Positions 1 to 8,700 of a stretch of DNA of 64,000 nucleotides are shown one piece after another. Within the stretch, counting starts at the first letter, position 1; every line of letters begins with the position of its first letter. The position numbers were made by a program, and so were the translations under genes. Under the pieces are notes generated by a model, which was given only the letters and a program-made list of their open reading frames with translations, ran no database searches and was not told where the DNA came from. The stretch comes from Lachnospiraceae bacterium (GTDB lineage: Bacteria > Bacillota > Clostridia > Lachnospirales > Lachnospiraceae): the NCBI GenBank assembly GCA_902363445.1, contig CABJAB010000003.1, positions 1 to 64,000 on the forward strand, read 5' to 3'.

Positions 1-651
<651 letters not shown>

Positions 652-829
652 TGATCTCTTGGTCTTAAGATAAGCTCTAGCTTTTTCTTTATCCCATTTA
701 CTTACTTTTAGGTCGATGCTCTCGCATCGGTTCTCTGAAACTTCTTTTTTAAGAATTTTCAGGGGTTGGAATATACTGTTCAGTTATCAAGGTACTCTTG
801 CCAGTTCTCTATCATAATAGGAAACCGAG
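652..829 (-). other. 16S rRNA leader region
   Basis: This is the spacer between tRNA-Ser(GGA) and the 16S 5' end on the minus strand. It contains the 8-bp inverted repeat CGATGCGA/TCGCATCG (about 713-730) and a T-rich stretch. It has no convincing coding sequence and no promoter as good as the pair upstream of the tRNAs. It is therefore probably transcribed through as the rRNA leader, with processing and antitermination signals I cannot define. Confidence 0.5.
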
Positions 830-918
830 CGGAGAAGGAGGGATTTGAACCCTCGCGCCGCTATTAACGACCTACTCCCTTTCCAGGGGAGCCCCTTCAG
901 CCTCTTGGGTACTTCTCC
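830..918 (-). tRNA. tRNA-Ser (anticodon GGA)
   Basis: Read on the minus strand, it has a 7-bp acceptor stem (GGAGAAG/CTTCTCC) and discriminator base G. The anticodon stem CTCCC/GGGAG encloses the loop CTGGAAA, so the anticodon is GGA, reading UCC and UCU serine codons. A long variable arm, typical of serine tRNAs, is present, and the T arm carries GGGTTCAAATCCC. No CCA is encoded. It lies between tRNA-Ser(TGA) and 16S on the same strand, probably in one transcript. Confidence 0.95.
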
Positions 919-990
919 ATCAGCCTGAATCCATTTATAATCATGAAATTTTTTGTAATTCTATTGCCTGGACTTATGAAAAATCCTGCG

Positions 991-1076
991 CGGAGAGGGT
1001 GGGATTCGAACCCACGCGCCCTTGCGGACAAACGGTTTTCAAGACCGCCTCGTTATGACCACTTCGATACCTCTCC
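991..1076 (-). tRNA. tRNA-Ser (anticodon TGA)
   Basis: Minus-strand tRNA with acceptor stem GGAGAGG/CCTCTCC and discriminator G. The anticodon loop CTTGAAA gives anticodon TGA, reading UCA and UCG/UCU serine codons by wobble. A long variable arm and the T-arm sequence GGGTTCGAATCCC are visible. No CCA is encoded. It is the first gene after the tandem promoters at 1093-1225 and is followed by tRNA-Ser(GGA) and 16S. Confidence 0.95.
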
Positions 1077-1092
1077 AAAAGTGTGCTCAACT

Positions 1093-1121
1093 ACTTTACC
1101 ACACCAGAAAAGGCTTGTCAA
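1093..1121 (-). promoter_or_regulatory. Promoter P2 of the tRNA-Ser / rRNA transcript
   Basis: On the minus strand, -35 TTGACA (1116-1121) and -10 TAAAGT (1093-1098) are separated by exactly 17 bases. They lie about 17 bases before tRNA-Ser(TGA). This is close to sigma-A consensus and placed as expected for stable RNA genes. Confidence 0.8.
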
Positions 1122-1196
1122 TAGAAAGTCTTCGATATTTTTAAAGAATTTCAAGAATTCGTTCATTTCCATTCTCGTACCTACGCAACAGAGTTG

Positions 1197-1225
1197 ATTT
1201 TATCATTTATTTTCCAATCTGTCAA
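1197..1225 (-). promoter_or_regulatory. Promoter P1 of the tRNA-Ser / rRNA transcript
   Basis: On the minus strand, -35 TTGACA (1220-1225) and -10 TAAAAT (1197-1202) are separated by 17 bases. It lies about 100 bases upstream of P2. Tandem near-consensus promoters are a hallmark of rrn operons. Confidence 0.75.
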
Positions 1226-1262
1226 TCTAAAAAACAAAAGTATTTGAGCATATTAAAGCTGT

Positions 1263-1291
1263 TTGACAATTCCGCTATCAGATATTAGAAT
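1263..1291 (+). promoter_or_regulatory. Promoter of the methyltransferase gene
   Basis: Plus strand, -35 TTGACA (1263-1268), 17-base spacer, -10 TAGAAT (1286-1291). It diverges from the rRNA promoters and precedes the methyltransferase start at 1375. Confidence 0.7.
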
Positions 1292-1374
1292 AAATGAAAG
1301 TTATCTTGTATCTGCTTACTTTTAGCAATAAATCCCGTCACGGTATCTATATTGAAATAATAAGGAGGCTTAAT

Positions 1375-2169
1375 ATGGAAACAAACCAGTATCTAATTGA
1401 ACACTACAGCAATCATTACGATGAAGACAGCCGTCTTGAGTCAAGGCATGGCTCAGTTGAGTTCCTCACAACGATGCATTATATTTCCAACTATATAAAA
1501 CCCGGCGACCGTGTGCTGGAAATCGGCGCGGGGACCGGCCGGTATTCCCATGCGCTGGCACGTCAGGGATATAAAGTCGATGCAGTGGAGCTGGTCGAAC
1601 ATAATATAGAAATTTTCCGCCGAAATATTCAGCCGGACGAAGCAATATCTGTCGTGCAGGGGAACGCTTTGGATCTGTCCATTTTTCCGGATGATAAATA
1701 CGACATTACGCTGCTGTTGGGCCCGCTGTATCATCTGTACAGTAAAGAAGATAAACGTCAGGCTCTTCGTGAAGCAATCCGTGTAACAAAACCAGGAGGC
1801 GTGATTTTTGCCGCCTATGTCATATCCGACGGCTGTCTCCTTGATGAGGGATTCAAACGCGGCAATATCAATGTATCGGAATATATTGAAAATGGATTGA
1901 TCGACCCTCAGACCTTTGCGGCCAAATCCGAGCCAAAGGATCTTTTCGAGCTCGTCCGCAAAGAAGATATTGACGAACTGATGTCTGTCTTCCCTGTATC
2001 CCGTCTGCATTACGCCGCGTCAGATGGATGTGCCTTATTTATGCGTGAAGCGGTGGACGCAATGAATAGAGAAGAATTTGAGTTATATTTAAAATATCAC
2101 CTTGCCACCTGCGAACGCGAAGACCTGCTTGGCGTTACTAGCCACGCGGTGGATATATTCAGAAAATAG
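1375..2169 (+). CDS. Class I SAM-dependent methyltransferase
   Basis: 264-residue soluble protein with the Rossmann-type methyltransferase fold. Motif I is VLEIGAGTGRYSHALA near residue 47, followed by an acidic strand end (VDAVELVEHN), NALDLS, and the post-II segment DITLLLGPLYHLY. This fold transfers methyl from S-adenosylmethionine; the acceptor cannot be told. The start is the ATG at 1375 because AAGGAGG sits at 1362-1368; an upstream in-frame ATG at 1294 has no ribosome site. Composition is more AT-rich than the housekeeping genes further right. It is followed after 56 bases by an acetyltransferase on the same strand, so the pair may be co-transcribed. No closer family assignment is justified. 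Confidence 0.85.
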   Translation: METNQYLIEHYSNHYDEDSRLESRHGSVEFLTTMHYISNYIKPGDRVLEIGAGTGRYSHALARQGYKVDAVELVEHNIEIFRRNIQPDEAISVVQGNALDLSIFPDDKYDITLLLGPLYHLYSKEDKRQALREAIRVTKPGGVIFAAYVISDGCLLDEGFKRGNINVSEYIENGLIDPQTFAAKSEPKDLFELVRKEDIDELMSVFPVSRLHYAASDGCALFMREAVDAMNREEFELYLKYHLATCEREDLLGVTSHAVDIFRK

Positions 2170-2225
2170 ATAATTCGAACGATATGCCATCACACAATCA
2201 ATTATGGATTTCGGAGATAATGAGT

Positions 2226-2822
2226 ATGAATTTTAAAAACACCCCCAGATTGGAAACAGAAAGGCTGATACTGCGAAGATTTGTTGAAGAAGACCTGAAT
2301 GCTCTATTTGCAATTTACAAAGATGAAAAAGTAAATCAATACCTGCCGTGGTTTCCGCTGAAGACAATGGAAGAAGCCAGTTGTTTTTGGCAGAAACAAT
2401 ACGTCAGTGCTTACAGACTGGACCGCGCTTATAAATATGCGATTTGTTTGAAAGATAATAATATCCCAATCGGATATATACACGTAAGCATGGACGATAG
2501 TCATGACCTGGGTTATGGATTATGTGAGGAGTTTTGGCACAAAGGTATCGTGACCGAAGCAGCTAGGACAGTTATTGAACGAGTTAAGGCAGATGGAATC
2601 CCCTACATTACCGCCACACATGACAAAAATAATCCCCGAAGCGGAGGTGTGATGATCCAGTCGGGTATGAGCTACCAATATTCATATGAGGAGCAATGGC
2701 AGCCCAAAGACATTTTTGTCATCTTTCGTATGTATCAGTTGAATCTGGATCATAAAAAGGACAGGGTATATAAAAAATACTGGGATAATTCTGCTGTCCG
2801 TTTTATAGAAAAAGAGGCATGA
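2226..2822 (+). CDS. GNAT family N-acetyltransferase (RimJ/RimL type)
   Basis: 198-residue GNAT protein that would move acetyl from acetyl-CoA to an amine. The N-terminus PRLETERLILRRFVEEDL is the typical opening of the RimJ/RimL-like branch. DLGYGLCEEFWHKGIVTEA forms the strand-4 / acetyl-CoA loop, and a late NNPRSGGVMIQSGM segment replaces the usual N-x-x-S-x-x-V-x-x-K-x-G motif. The start at ATG 2226 is preferred because CGGAGA at 2212-2217 is suitably spaced; ATG 2220 and 2184 are alternatives. It follows the methyltransferase closely. The substrate is unknown. Confidence 0.8.
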   Translation: MNFKNTPRLETERLILRRFVEEDLNALFAIYKDEKVNQYLPWFPLKTMEEASCFWQKQYVSAYRLDRAYKYAICLKDNNIPIGYIHVSMDDSHDLGYGLCEEFWHKGIVTEAARTVIERVKADGIPYITATHDKNNPRSGGVMIQSGMSYQYSYEEQWQPKDIFVIFRMYQLNLDHKKDRVYKKYWDNSAVRFIEKEA

Positions 2823-2930
2823 TTTCTTTTATTTGATTCCCCCCTTGTGACCGGAAGGCTTTTCGGGTATACTGTTACTGTCATATAATGTCGTACTATA
2901 GTTATAAAATATTTTTATGCGGAGGATACT

Positions 2931-4337
2931 ATGGGAGGTTTTTTTGGTGTCGCTTCCAAAAGCGATTGTGTATTTGACTTATTTTTTGGCACCGATTATC
3001 ATTCTCATCTTGGAACAAGACGGGCCGGCATGGCAACCTATGATAAAGAAAAGGGATTTGACCGGGCCATCCACAACATAGAGAACACGCCGTTCCGAAC
3101 TAAGTTCGACCGCGACGCCAACTCCATGCACGGTTGTTATGGCATTGGCTGCATTTCCGATTACGAGCCTCAGCCCCTTGTCATCCATTCCCATCACGGC
3201 ACATACGCCATCACGACGGTGGGAAAGATCAATAATTCTGAAGCCATCGTGGAAAAGCTCCTTCAGGCGTCCCATTCACACTTTTTTGAAATGCGGGGCG
3301 GTCTTATAAACGCCACAGAGCTGGTCGCCGCCATCATAAATCAGAAGGAAAATCTGATTGAAGGAATCCAGTATGCCCAGGAACTGATCGACGGCTCCAT
3401 GACCATGCTGATCATGACTCCGAAGGGAATCTACGCCGCCAGGGACAAGCTGGGAAGGACGCCTGTCGCCATCGGCAGAAAAGAAGATTCCTACTGCATC
3501 TCATTTGAAAGCTTCGCATACTTGAATCTCGGCTATTCCGAATACAAAGAGCTCGGCCCCGGCGAGATCGTCATCGTCACCCCGGAATATGTCAAGACCC
3601 TGGTCCAGCCAGGAAAGGACATGAAAATCTGTACATTCTTGTGGGTGTATTACGGATATCCTTCTTCTTCTTATGAGGGAATCAGCGTAGAAGAGATGCG
3701 ATATCACTGCGGAGCGAAGCTCGCAAAACGGGATGATGTCCACCCGGATATCGTGGCCGGTGTACCGGACTCCGGCATCGCCCATGCCATCGGATACGCA
3801 AATGAATCGGGAATCCCGTTTTCCCGCCCCTTTATCAAATACACTCCCACCTGGCCCCGGTCTTTCATGCCCACCATCCAGACCCAGAGAAATCTGATAG
3901 CAAAGATGAAGCTGATTCCGGTGCACAACCTGATTCAGGACAGGCGTCTGCTGCTGATCGACGATTCCATCGTCCGAGGAACACAGATGCGGGAGACCAC
4001 CCAGTTCCTGTACCAGAGCGGCGCAAAGGAAGTCCATATCCGTCCTGCCTGTCCGCCCCTTTTATATGGATGTAAATATCTGAACTTTTCCCGCTCAACA
4101 TCCAAGATGGATCTGATCACGAGGCAGGTCATCCGTGAAATGGAAGGCAACGACAAATTCGCCCATCTGGATCTGTATTCCAATCCGGAAACCAGCGAAC
4201 ATAAAGAAATGGTAAAGCACATCGGAGAGCGGCTGTCTTTTACTTCACTCCGCTATCACCGCCTGGACGACATGATAGAATCCGTCGGCATTGACCGCGA
4301 GAAGCTGTGTACCTATTGCTGGGACGGCAGAGAATAA
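2931..4337 (+). CDS. PurF-like amidophosphoribosyltransferase lacking the catalytic cysteine
   Basis: 468 residues, the full length of PurF, with an N-terminal class II glutamine amidotransferase domain and a C-terminal phosphoribosyltransferase domain. The PRPP-binding loop RRLLLIDDSIVRGTQMRE is intact near residue 343. PurF normally begins Met-Cys-Gly-Ile, and the cysteine exposed by Met removal is the glutaminase nucleophile. Here the protein begins Met-Gly-Gly-Phe-Phe-Gly-Val, so that residue is glycine. It may use ammonia, transfer another group, or act as a regulator. The C-terminus has a Cys-Thr-Tyr-Cys pair that could bind metal. Start ATG 2931 follows GGAGG at 2921-2925. No other purine genes are nearby, and the gene ends at a strong terminator. 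Confidence 0.85.
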   Translation: MGGFFGVASKSDCVFDLFFGTDYHSHLGTRRAGMATYDKEKGFDRAIHNIENTPFRTKFDRDANSMHGCYGIGCISDYEPQPLVIHSHHGTYAITTVGKINNSEAIVEKLLQASHSHFFEMRGGLINATELVAAIINQKENLIEGIQYAQELIDGSMTMLIMTPKGIYAARDKLGRTPVAIGRKEDSYCISFESFAYLNLGYSEYKELGPGEIVIVTPEYVKTLVQPGKDMKICTFLWVYYGYPSSSYEGISVEEMRYHCGAKLAKRDDVHPDIVAGVPDSGIAHAIGYANESGIPFSRPFIKYTPTWPRSFMPTIQTQRNLIAKMKLIPVHNLIQDRRLLLIDDSIVRGTQMRETTQFLYQSGAKEVHIRPACPPLLYGCKYLNFSRSTSKMDLITRQVIREMEGNDKFAHLDLYSNPETSEHKEMVKHIGERLSFTSLRYHRLDDMIESVGIDREKLCTYCWDGRE

Positions 4338-4340
4338 ATG

Positions 4341-4388
4341 GAAAAAGGATATTTCAGACCATCACCATGGTCTTGAAATATCCTTTTT
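4341..4388. terminator. Bidirectional terminator between the PurF-like gene and an acetyltransferase
   Basis: A long hairpin pairs GGATATTTCA-GACCA with TGGTC-TTGAAATATCC, with one bulged base. It is flanked by A5 on the left and T6 on the right, so it can terminate both the plus-strand gene ending at 4337 and the minus-strand gene ending at 4391. Confidence 0.9.
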
Positions 4389-4390
4389 TG

Positions 4391-4891
4391 TTAAATCGAC
4401 GCCGCCATATTCACTAACGTCCACTTTTCACCGTAATAATCAAATTCATCCTTTAAGATCTCCTCTGTCCGAAATCCAGCGCTTTCATAACAGCGCCGAG
4501 CGGCCGGATTGTTCTCAAATACTCCCAGCGTGACTCTTTTCATACCCAGGATTTCGCCAGCGTACTTAAGCCCCTGGGACACCATGAGACGCCCGATCCC
4601 CTTTCCCCGAAACTCCGGGGAGACCACGATAAAGCCAAAGTGGACGCTGTTTTTTTCATAATCCGCTTTACGCATCATGATATGCCCCGCCAAACGCCCT
4701 TTATCATCCAGAGCCGCCATGATCCATCCACGGCTGTCCTTTTCAAAACGCTCATAATAATCCAAAAGCTGCTCCTGCGTCAGTGGATACGTGAATTTAC
4801 CGGCGCTCCATCTGGAAAACTCCTCCTCGTCCGAAAACCATCCCAAGAGTTCTTTTAATTCTTCTCTTTTCCAAGGCCTGAGCCGAATCAT
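4391..4891 (-). CDS. GNAT family N-acetyltransferase
   Basis: 166-residue single-domain GNAT enzyme. The acetyl-CoA pyrophosphate loop is visible as SPEFRGKGIGRLMV (R/Q-x-x-G-x-G/A form), and the late motif NNPAARRCYESAGFR is characteristic of this superfamily. The start is set at ATG 4891, preceded by GAAGGGGG; an upstream in-frame ATG at 4921 lacks a good site and overlaps the spacer after ispD. It lies downstream of ispD on the same strand with a 34-base gap, so it is probably the last gene of the 4.4-16 kb minus-strand series. The acceptor substrate is unknown. Confidence 0.85.
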   Translation of the reverse strand: MIRLRPWKREELKELLGWFSDEEEFSRWSAGKFTYPLTQEQLLDYYERFEKDSRGWIMAALDDKGRLAGHIMMRKADYEKNSVHFGFIVVSPEFRGKGIGRLMVSQGLKYAGEILGMKRVTLGVFENNPAARRCYESAGFRTEEILKDEFDYYGEKWTLVNMAASI

Positions 4892-4925
4892 ATTCTTACC
4901 CCCTTCAGTCTTCCACCTCATTTTG

Positions 4926-5660
4926 TCATATGCCGGCCGGCATGTTTCCTCTCACGGCCTGTTCCGTCAAAAACGCCTCAGCCGCCGCGATATCCTCCGG
5001 AGTCGTCACCTTTATATTCCGATAATCTCCTTCCACCAGCTTCGCTCTCTTTCGGAGAAAGATCTCCGCCAGCATGGTATCATCTGTCACCGGAATGCGG
5101 TAGCTGCCCTGTCTGAACCTCCTGTGGGCCTCCAAAATGACCGGATACGAAAATCCCTGGGGCGTATGAATGGTCCAGAGGCTTCCCCGCTCCGGCGTAT
5201 CCACAGCCATCCCGCTCTCATCTGAAATCTTGATGGTATCCTTCACCGGCATTCCTGTCGTACAGCTTTCATAGGTCATCGCACCGTCCAGAACCCGGGA
5301 AATGATCTCCGGCGTCACCATCGGCCTCGCACCGTCATGAATCAGCACATAGCTGCAGTCATCCGCCGCAAGGAGGCCCGCATAAACAGAATCATACCGT
5401 TCCTGTCCCCCGGGAATAATCTTGGCCACCTTTTGAAATCCGTACCTTTCCACAATCCGGCGCTGGCAGTATTCCATATCTTGTTCTCCCGCCACTAGGA
5501 TGATCTCATCCACACAGCTTTCCTCAAAAGCCTTTAAAGAATAATAAAGTACCTCATGCCCTCTGATCCTCAGATACTGTTTCGGCACATCGGTCCCCAT
5601 CCGTTTTCCCTGCCCCGCGGCCAGAATAACAGCCGTCACCTTTTCGTATCCCATATCCAT
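4926..5660 (-). CDS. ispD: 2-C-methyl-D-erythritol 4-phosphate cytidylyltransferase
   Basis: 244-residue nucleotidyltransferase that couples MEP to CTP, the third step of the non-mevalonate isoprenoid pathway. The family glycine-rich loop AVILAAGQGKRMG is at residues 10-22, followed by PKQYLRIRGHEVLYYSLKAF. Later family blocks VLIHDGARPMV and TPQGFSYPVI are intact, as is VTDDTMLAE. Length matches the family (about 230). Two starts, ATG 5660 and ATG 5654, share one AAAGGG site; the second is better spaced. The gene follows tsaD with a 64-base gap in the same direction. Confidence 0.93.
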   Translation of the reverse strand: MDMGYEKVTAVILAAGQGKRMGTDVPKQYLRIRGHEVLYYSLKAFEESCVDEIILVAGEQDMEYCQRRIVERYGFQKVAKIIPGGQERYDSVYAGLLAADDCSYVLIHDGARPMVTPEIISRVLDGAMTYESCTTGMPVKDTIKISDESGMAVDTPERGSLWTIHTPQGFSYPVILEAHRRFRQGSYRIPVTDDTMLAEIFLRKRAKLVEGDYRNIKVTTPEDIAAAEAFLTEQAVRGNMPAGI

Positions 5661-5724
5661 TGTCCCTTTCGTTTCTCTCTGGCAGCCGGGCTGCCGATAC
5701 AGTACGTCCCCCGCAGAAGCCGTT

Positions 5725-6783
5725 TTATCGCTCCCCCAGCTTCAGATTGGGTACCGCGTTCAGATCCCATCCGCTTCTCGTCCCTTTTTGGTACTCATAG
5801 TAAGCCGCCGCGCCGATCATCGCCGCATTATCGGTGCAAAGGGCAGGAGACGGATGATAGAAACGGAATCCTTCCTTCTCACATGCCTCTTTCATAGCCG
5901 CCCGGAGAGCCGAATTCGAGGCTACGCCGCCGGCAATGACCACATCCCGGATATTAAACTCTCTGGCCGCCAGGATCGTACGGCTCACCAGGGATTCTAC
6001 TACCGCATTCTGGAAGGAAGCAGCCAGGTCGTTCTGGCTGACCTCTTCTCCCCGCATCTTTTCGTGGTTCAGATAATTGAGTACTGCCGACTTCAAACCG
6101 CTGAAGCTGAAGTCATAAGGCGCCCCCTCTATTTTTGCCCGCGGGAATTCCATCGCATGGGGATTTCCTTCCTTTGCGGCCTTGTCTATCTTCGGTCCTC
6201 CCGGATACCCGAGCCCGATCGCCCGCGCCACCTTGTCAAAGGCTTCCCCCGCGGCATCGTCCCTGGTCCTTCCGATGATCTCAAATTCTCCATAGTCCTT
6301 CATCTTCACCAGATGAGTATGGCCGCCGGAGACGATCAGGCACAAAAAGGGCGGCTCCAGCTCTTTGTTCTCAATAAAGTTGGCGCTGACGTGTCCTTCT
6401 ATATGATGCACGCCGATAAGCGGCAGCTTCTTCGCATACGCGATCGCCTTTGCAGCGGATACGCCCACCAGCAGGGCGCCCACCAGGCCGGGGCCATAGG
6501 TGACCCCCACGGCGGTTATTTCATCCAGTGTCATATCCGCTTCATCCAGGGCTTCCTGAATCACCTGATTGATCTTTTCAATATGCTTCCTGGAAGCGAT
6601 CTCCGGCACTACGCCCCCGAACAGCGTATGGAGCGCGATCTGCGACGATATCACATTGGACAAAACCTCCCTGCCGTTCTTGACCACCGCCGCCGCTGTT
6701 TCGTCGCATGAGCTCTCGATGGCTAAAATATATACATCCTGTTCCTTTTTTTCTGCCGCCATTTTATCATCCATTCCTATCAT
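5725..6783 (-). CDS. tsaD: tRNA N6-adenosine threonylcarbamoyltransferase
   Basis: 352 residues, the catalytic subunit of the t6A machinery, which transfers threonylcarbamoyl to A37 of ANN-decoding tRNAs. The ASKHA-fold ATPase blocks are clear: [16 protein letters not shown] at the N-terminus, the metal-binding pair in HHIEGH near residue 120, [14 protein letters not shown], and the late glycine block [10 protein letters not shown]. Several N-terminal ATGs (6783, 6774, 6762) are possible. The partner genes tsaB and tsaE lie 1.9-4 kb upstream on the same strand, separated by rimI, a zinc-ribbon gene and RNase Z, which suggests a shared tRNA-maturation transcript. Confidence 0.95.
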   Translation of the reverse strand: MIGMDDKMAAEKKEQDVYILAIESSCDETAAAVVKNGREVLSNVISSQIALHTLFGGVVPEIASRKHIEKINQVIQEALDEADMTLDEITAVGVTYGPGLVGALLVGVSAAKAIAYAKKLPLIGVHHIEGHVSANFIENKELEPPFLCLIVSGGHTHLVKMKDYGEFEIIGRTRDDAAGEAFDKVARAIGLGYPGGPKIDKAAKEGNPHAMEFPRAKIEGAPYDFSFSGLKSAVLNYLNHEKMRGEEVSQNDLAASFQNAVVESLVSRTILAAREFNIRDVVIAGGVASNSALRAAMKEACEKEGFRFYHPSPALCTDNAAMIGAAAYYEYQKGTRSGWDLNAVPNLKLGER

Positions 6784-6807
6784 CCGTTTCCGCCTCTGCC
6801 AAAACCG

Positions 6808-7722
6808 CTAATCGTCTTCTTCAAATTTAAGCTCCGCTGACTGTCCGTCCTTTGCCGCCAAAGCCCTGGGGAAAATCTTCCGCACCTCGTCCATATAGTC
6901 CTCCGGCCACATCAGGGACGGGCTGTAATGGGTCAGCCAAAGCTCCGGAACATCCGCGTCTCTGGCCAGTCTCGCCGCCTCATACATGGTCATATGCTTA
7001 TTCTCCCGCGCCTTAGCCGCTTTTTCCCGGTCTCCGTACATGCCCTCGCAGATAAACAGGTCCGCTGTTTTCGCCTCCTCTGCGATGCCGGGCGTCGGCC
7101 GGGTATCCGTGCAGTAGGTCACCTTGATGCCCTTCCGCTCTTCTCCCATCACCATGTCCGGCGTATAAAGCCGGCCGTCAAGCTCCACATTTTCGCCTCT
7201 CTGAAGAACACCCCAAAAACGCACCGGAAGGTCAAGCGCCTTTGCCTTCTCCACCTGAAATTTTCCCGCCCGCTTTAAAGAAACGGAATATCCATAGCAG
7301 GGAATATTATGGTTTACCCGAAACGCGTGAATCGAATACGGACCCACGGTCAGATCCTGTTCCCGTTCCGACAGCTCATGAAATTCAATGGGAAAGGGCA
7401 GCTCCGGAGCTATAGTCCGCAGCGCGGTCACGACACGCTCAAGACCCCTTGGACCGATCATCTTAAGCGGTTCCGTCCGTTCCGCGTTTCCCATGGTCAA
7501 AAGCAGGCCGGGAAGGCCGCTGATGTGGTCCGCATGGTAATGGGTAAAGCATATCACATCGATGGGCTTCGCACTCCATCCTTTCTTTTTCAAGGCTATC
7601 TGTGTCCCTTCTCCGCAGTCGATGAGCAGATGGCTGCCTCCGCACCGCGTCATAAGAGAGGTCAGCCACCGGTAGGGGAGCGGCATCATTCCTCCTGTTC
7701 CCAACAAACATATATCAAGCAT
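6808..7722 (-). CDS. rnz: Ribonuclease Z (tRNA 3' processing)
   Basis: 304-residue metallo-beta-lactamase-fold endonuclease that trims the 3' trailer of tRNA precursors. The zinc signature is FTHYHADHISGL (H-x-H-x-D-H) near residue 60, with LGTGGMMPLPYRWLTS at the N-terminus and the late family sequence LTHYSPS. Length matches bacterial short-form RNase Z. ATG 7722 follows GGAAGGAAGG. It sits 24 bases upstream of tsaD in the same direction, within a tRNA-modification cluster. Confidence 0.92.
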   Translation of the reverse strand: MLDICLLGTGGMMPLPYRWLTSLMTRCGGSHLLIDCGEGTQIALKKKGWSAKPIDVICFTHYHADHISGLPGLLLTMGNAERTEPLKMIGPRGLERVVTALRTIAPELPFPIEFHELSEREQDLTVGPYSIHAFRVNHNIPCYGYSVSLKRAGKFQVEKAKALDLPVRFWGVLQRGENVELDGRLYTPDMVMGEERKGIKVTYCTDTRPTPGIAEEAKTADLFICEGMYGDREKAAKARENKHMTMYEAARLARDADVPELWLTHYSPSLMWPEDYMDEVRKIFPRALAAKDGQSAELKFEEDD

Positions 7723-7793
7723 GGCAATCCTTCCTTCCGAAATTCATATCCAGTTTCTTCATTCTGTCCTCACATTGCCTTATCATAACATAA

Positions 7794-7840
7794 ACCGCCC
7801 CGCTGATACAAGAGTATTCTCTCTCATATCCCGGGGCGGT
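7794..7840 (-). terminator. Hairpin downstream of the zinc-ribbon gene
   Basis: ACCGCCCCG pairs with CGGGGCGGT over a 29-base loop, 19 bases past the stop of the minus-strand gene at 7859. The minus-side tail is only moderately T-rich (TTTATGTT), while the plus-side tail is more T-rich. It probably reduces read-through towards rnz. Confidence 0.55.
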
Positions 7841-7858
7841 CTGTATTTTGTTTTCATT

Positions 7859-8182
7859 TTAAAGAAGCTCAGTCTCTTCCTCTATATCCACAGGCACGGA
7901 AAACCCTTTTACAAGCTTGTCATAGCAGTCCTCACAGAGAAAAAAATGGTGCCGTTCTCCGTCCTTCCCGGAAAAATATCCCCAGGTCTTCGTCACGGAC
8001 AGGCCCTCCCCGTAAGGAGGTATGCCATCTGTCTTAACCGTCTTTCCACATTGGTTGCAGATTCGGAATTCCTGTTTTGTCTCCATGCAATTCTCACAGC
8101 CTTTCCAAAAGCTCGTTCTTTTATTGTTATCCTTCTCTATCATTATAAAATCATGAGCCGGAATAAGAAAGCGGTAATCCAT
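7859..8182 (-). CDS. Small zinc-ribbon-like protein, function unknown
   Basis: 107 residues with two Cys-x-x-Cys pairs: ICNQCGKTV near residue 45 and LCEDCYDKLVKGF near residue 85. Together they could bind one zinc. Two further cysteines occur near residue 30 (KGCENCMETK). There is no signal peptide or membrane segment. The start is ATG 8182, preceded by GGAAGGA with good spacing; the reading frame extends upstream to 8224 but overlaps rimI there. It lies between rimI and rnz. I do not recognise the family; similarity to short clostridial 'cysteine-rich' proteins is possible. Confidence 0.65.
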   Translation of the reverse strand: MDYRFLIPAHDFIMIEKDNNKRTSFWKGCENCMETKQEFRICNQCGKTVKTDGIPPYGEGLSVTKTWGYFSGKDGERHHFFLCEDCYDKLVKGFSVPVDIEEETELL

Positions 8183-8205
8183 GGAATTCCTTCCGTTGTC
8201 TTCCT

Positions 8206-8700
8206 CTAAAGCTCTCTGAGCCAAAAAATCCTCGCATCCTCCGTGGGATTCCGATAATAGTCCTTTCTCCGCCCTTCTTCCCGGAATCCATACTTCTCAT
8301 ACAGAGAAACGGCGGCAGTATTTCCTTGCCGCACCTCCAGGGTGGCAGCCCCTGTCCCCCGCTCTTTCATCCAGGACAGAAATGCTTCCATGAGAAGGCC
8401 GGCAATCCCCATTCTGCGAAATTCCGGCAAAACGGCGATCCGATGAAGCTCTCCTTCTCCGTCCACGATCATGGCGAACAGATATCCTGCCAGACGTGTT
8501 TCCTTCCATACTCCAATGGCCCCAAAGGACAGCTTCAAGGGTTTTTCAGCCCCAAGCTCCTTCCTTCTGCTATCCGCCGCCTGCCGTATCGTCTCAGTAA
8601 TAAGCTTCTCCGACCAGGGTGTGCCAAAAGCTCTTTGCTCCAGGGCGGCCGCTTCCAAAGCGTCCTCCGGTTCCAGGTTTCTTATCAGGATCCCGTTCAC
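8206..8700 (-). CDS. rimI: Ribosomal protein S18-alanine N-acetyltransferase
   Basis: 164-residue GNAT enzyme expected to acetylate the N-terminal alanine of ribosomal protein S18. The acetyl-CoA loop is LPEFRRMGIAGLLMEAFL, preceded by GELHRIAVLP, and the late motif is NTAAVSLYEKYGFREEGRRKDYY, the RimI signature. It starts at GTG 8700, which overlaps the tsaB stop in GTGA and has AAGGAG upstream; this 4-base overlap implies translational coupling. tsaE-tsaB-rimI is a conserved bacterial gene order, which supports the specific assignment. Confidence 0.9.
   Translation of the reverse strand: MNGILIRNLEPEDALEAAALEQRAFGTPWSEKLITETIRQAADSRRKELGAEKPLKLSFGAIGVWKETRLAGYLFAMIVDGEGELHRIAVLPEFRRMGIAGLLMEAFLSWMKERGTGAATLEVRQGNTAAVSLYEKYGFREEGRRKDYYRNPTEDARIFWLREL

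Noticed and set aside
943..1197. Open frame of 84 codons
   Set aside because: It runs across tRNA-Ser(TGA) and its promoters on the opposite strand and has no ribosome site.
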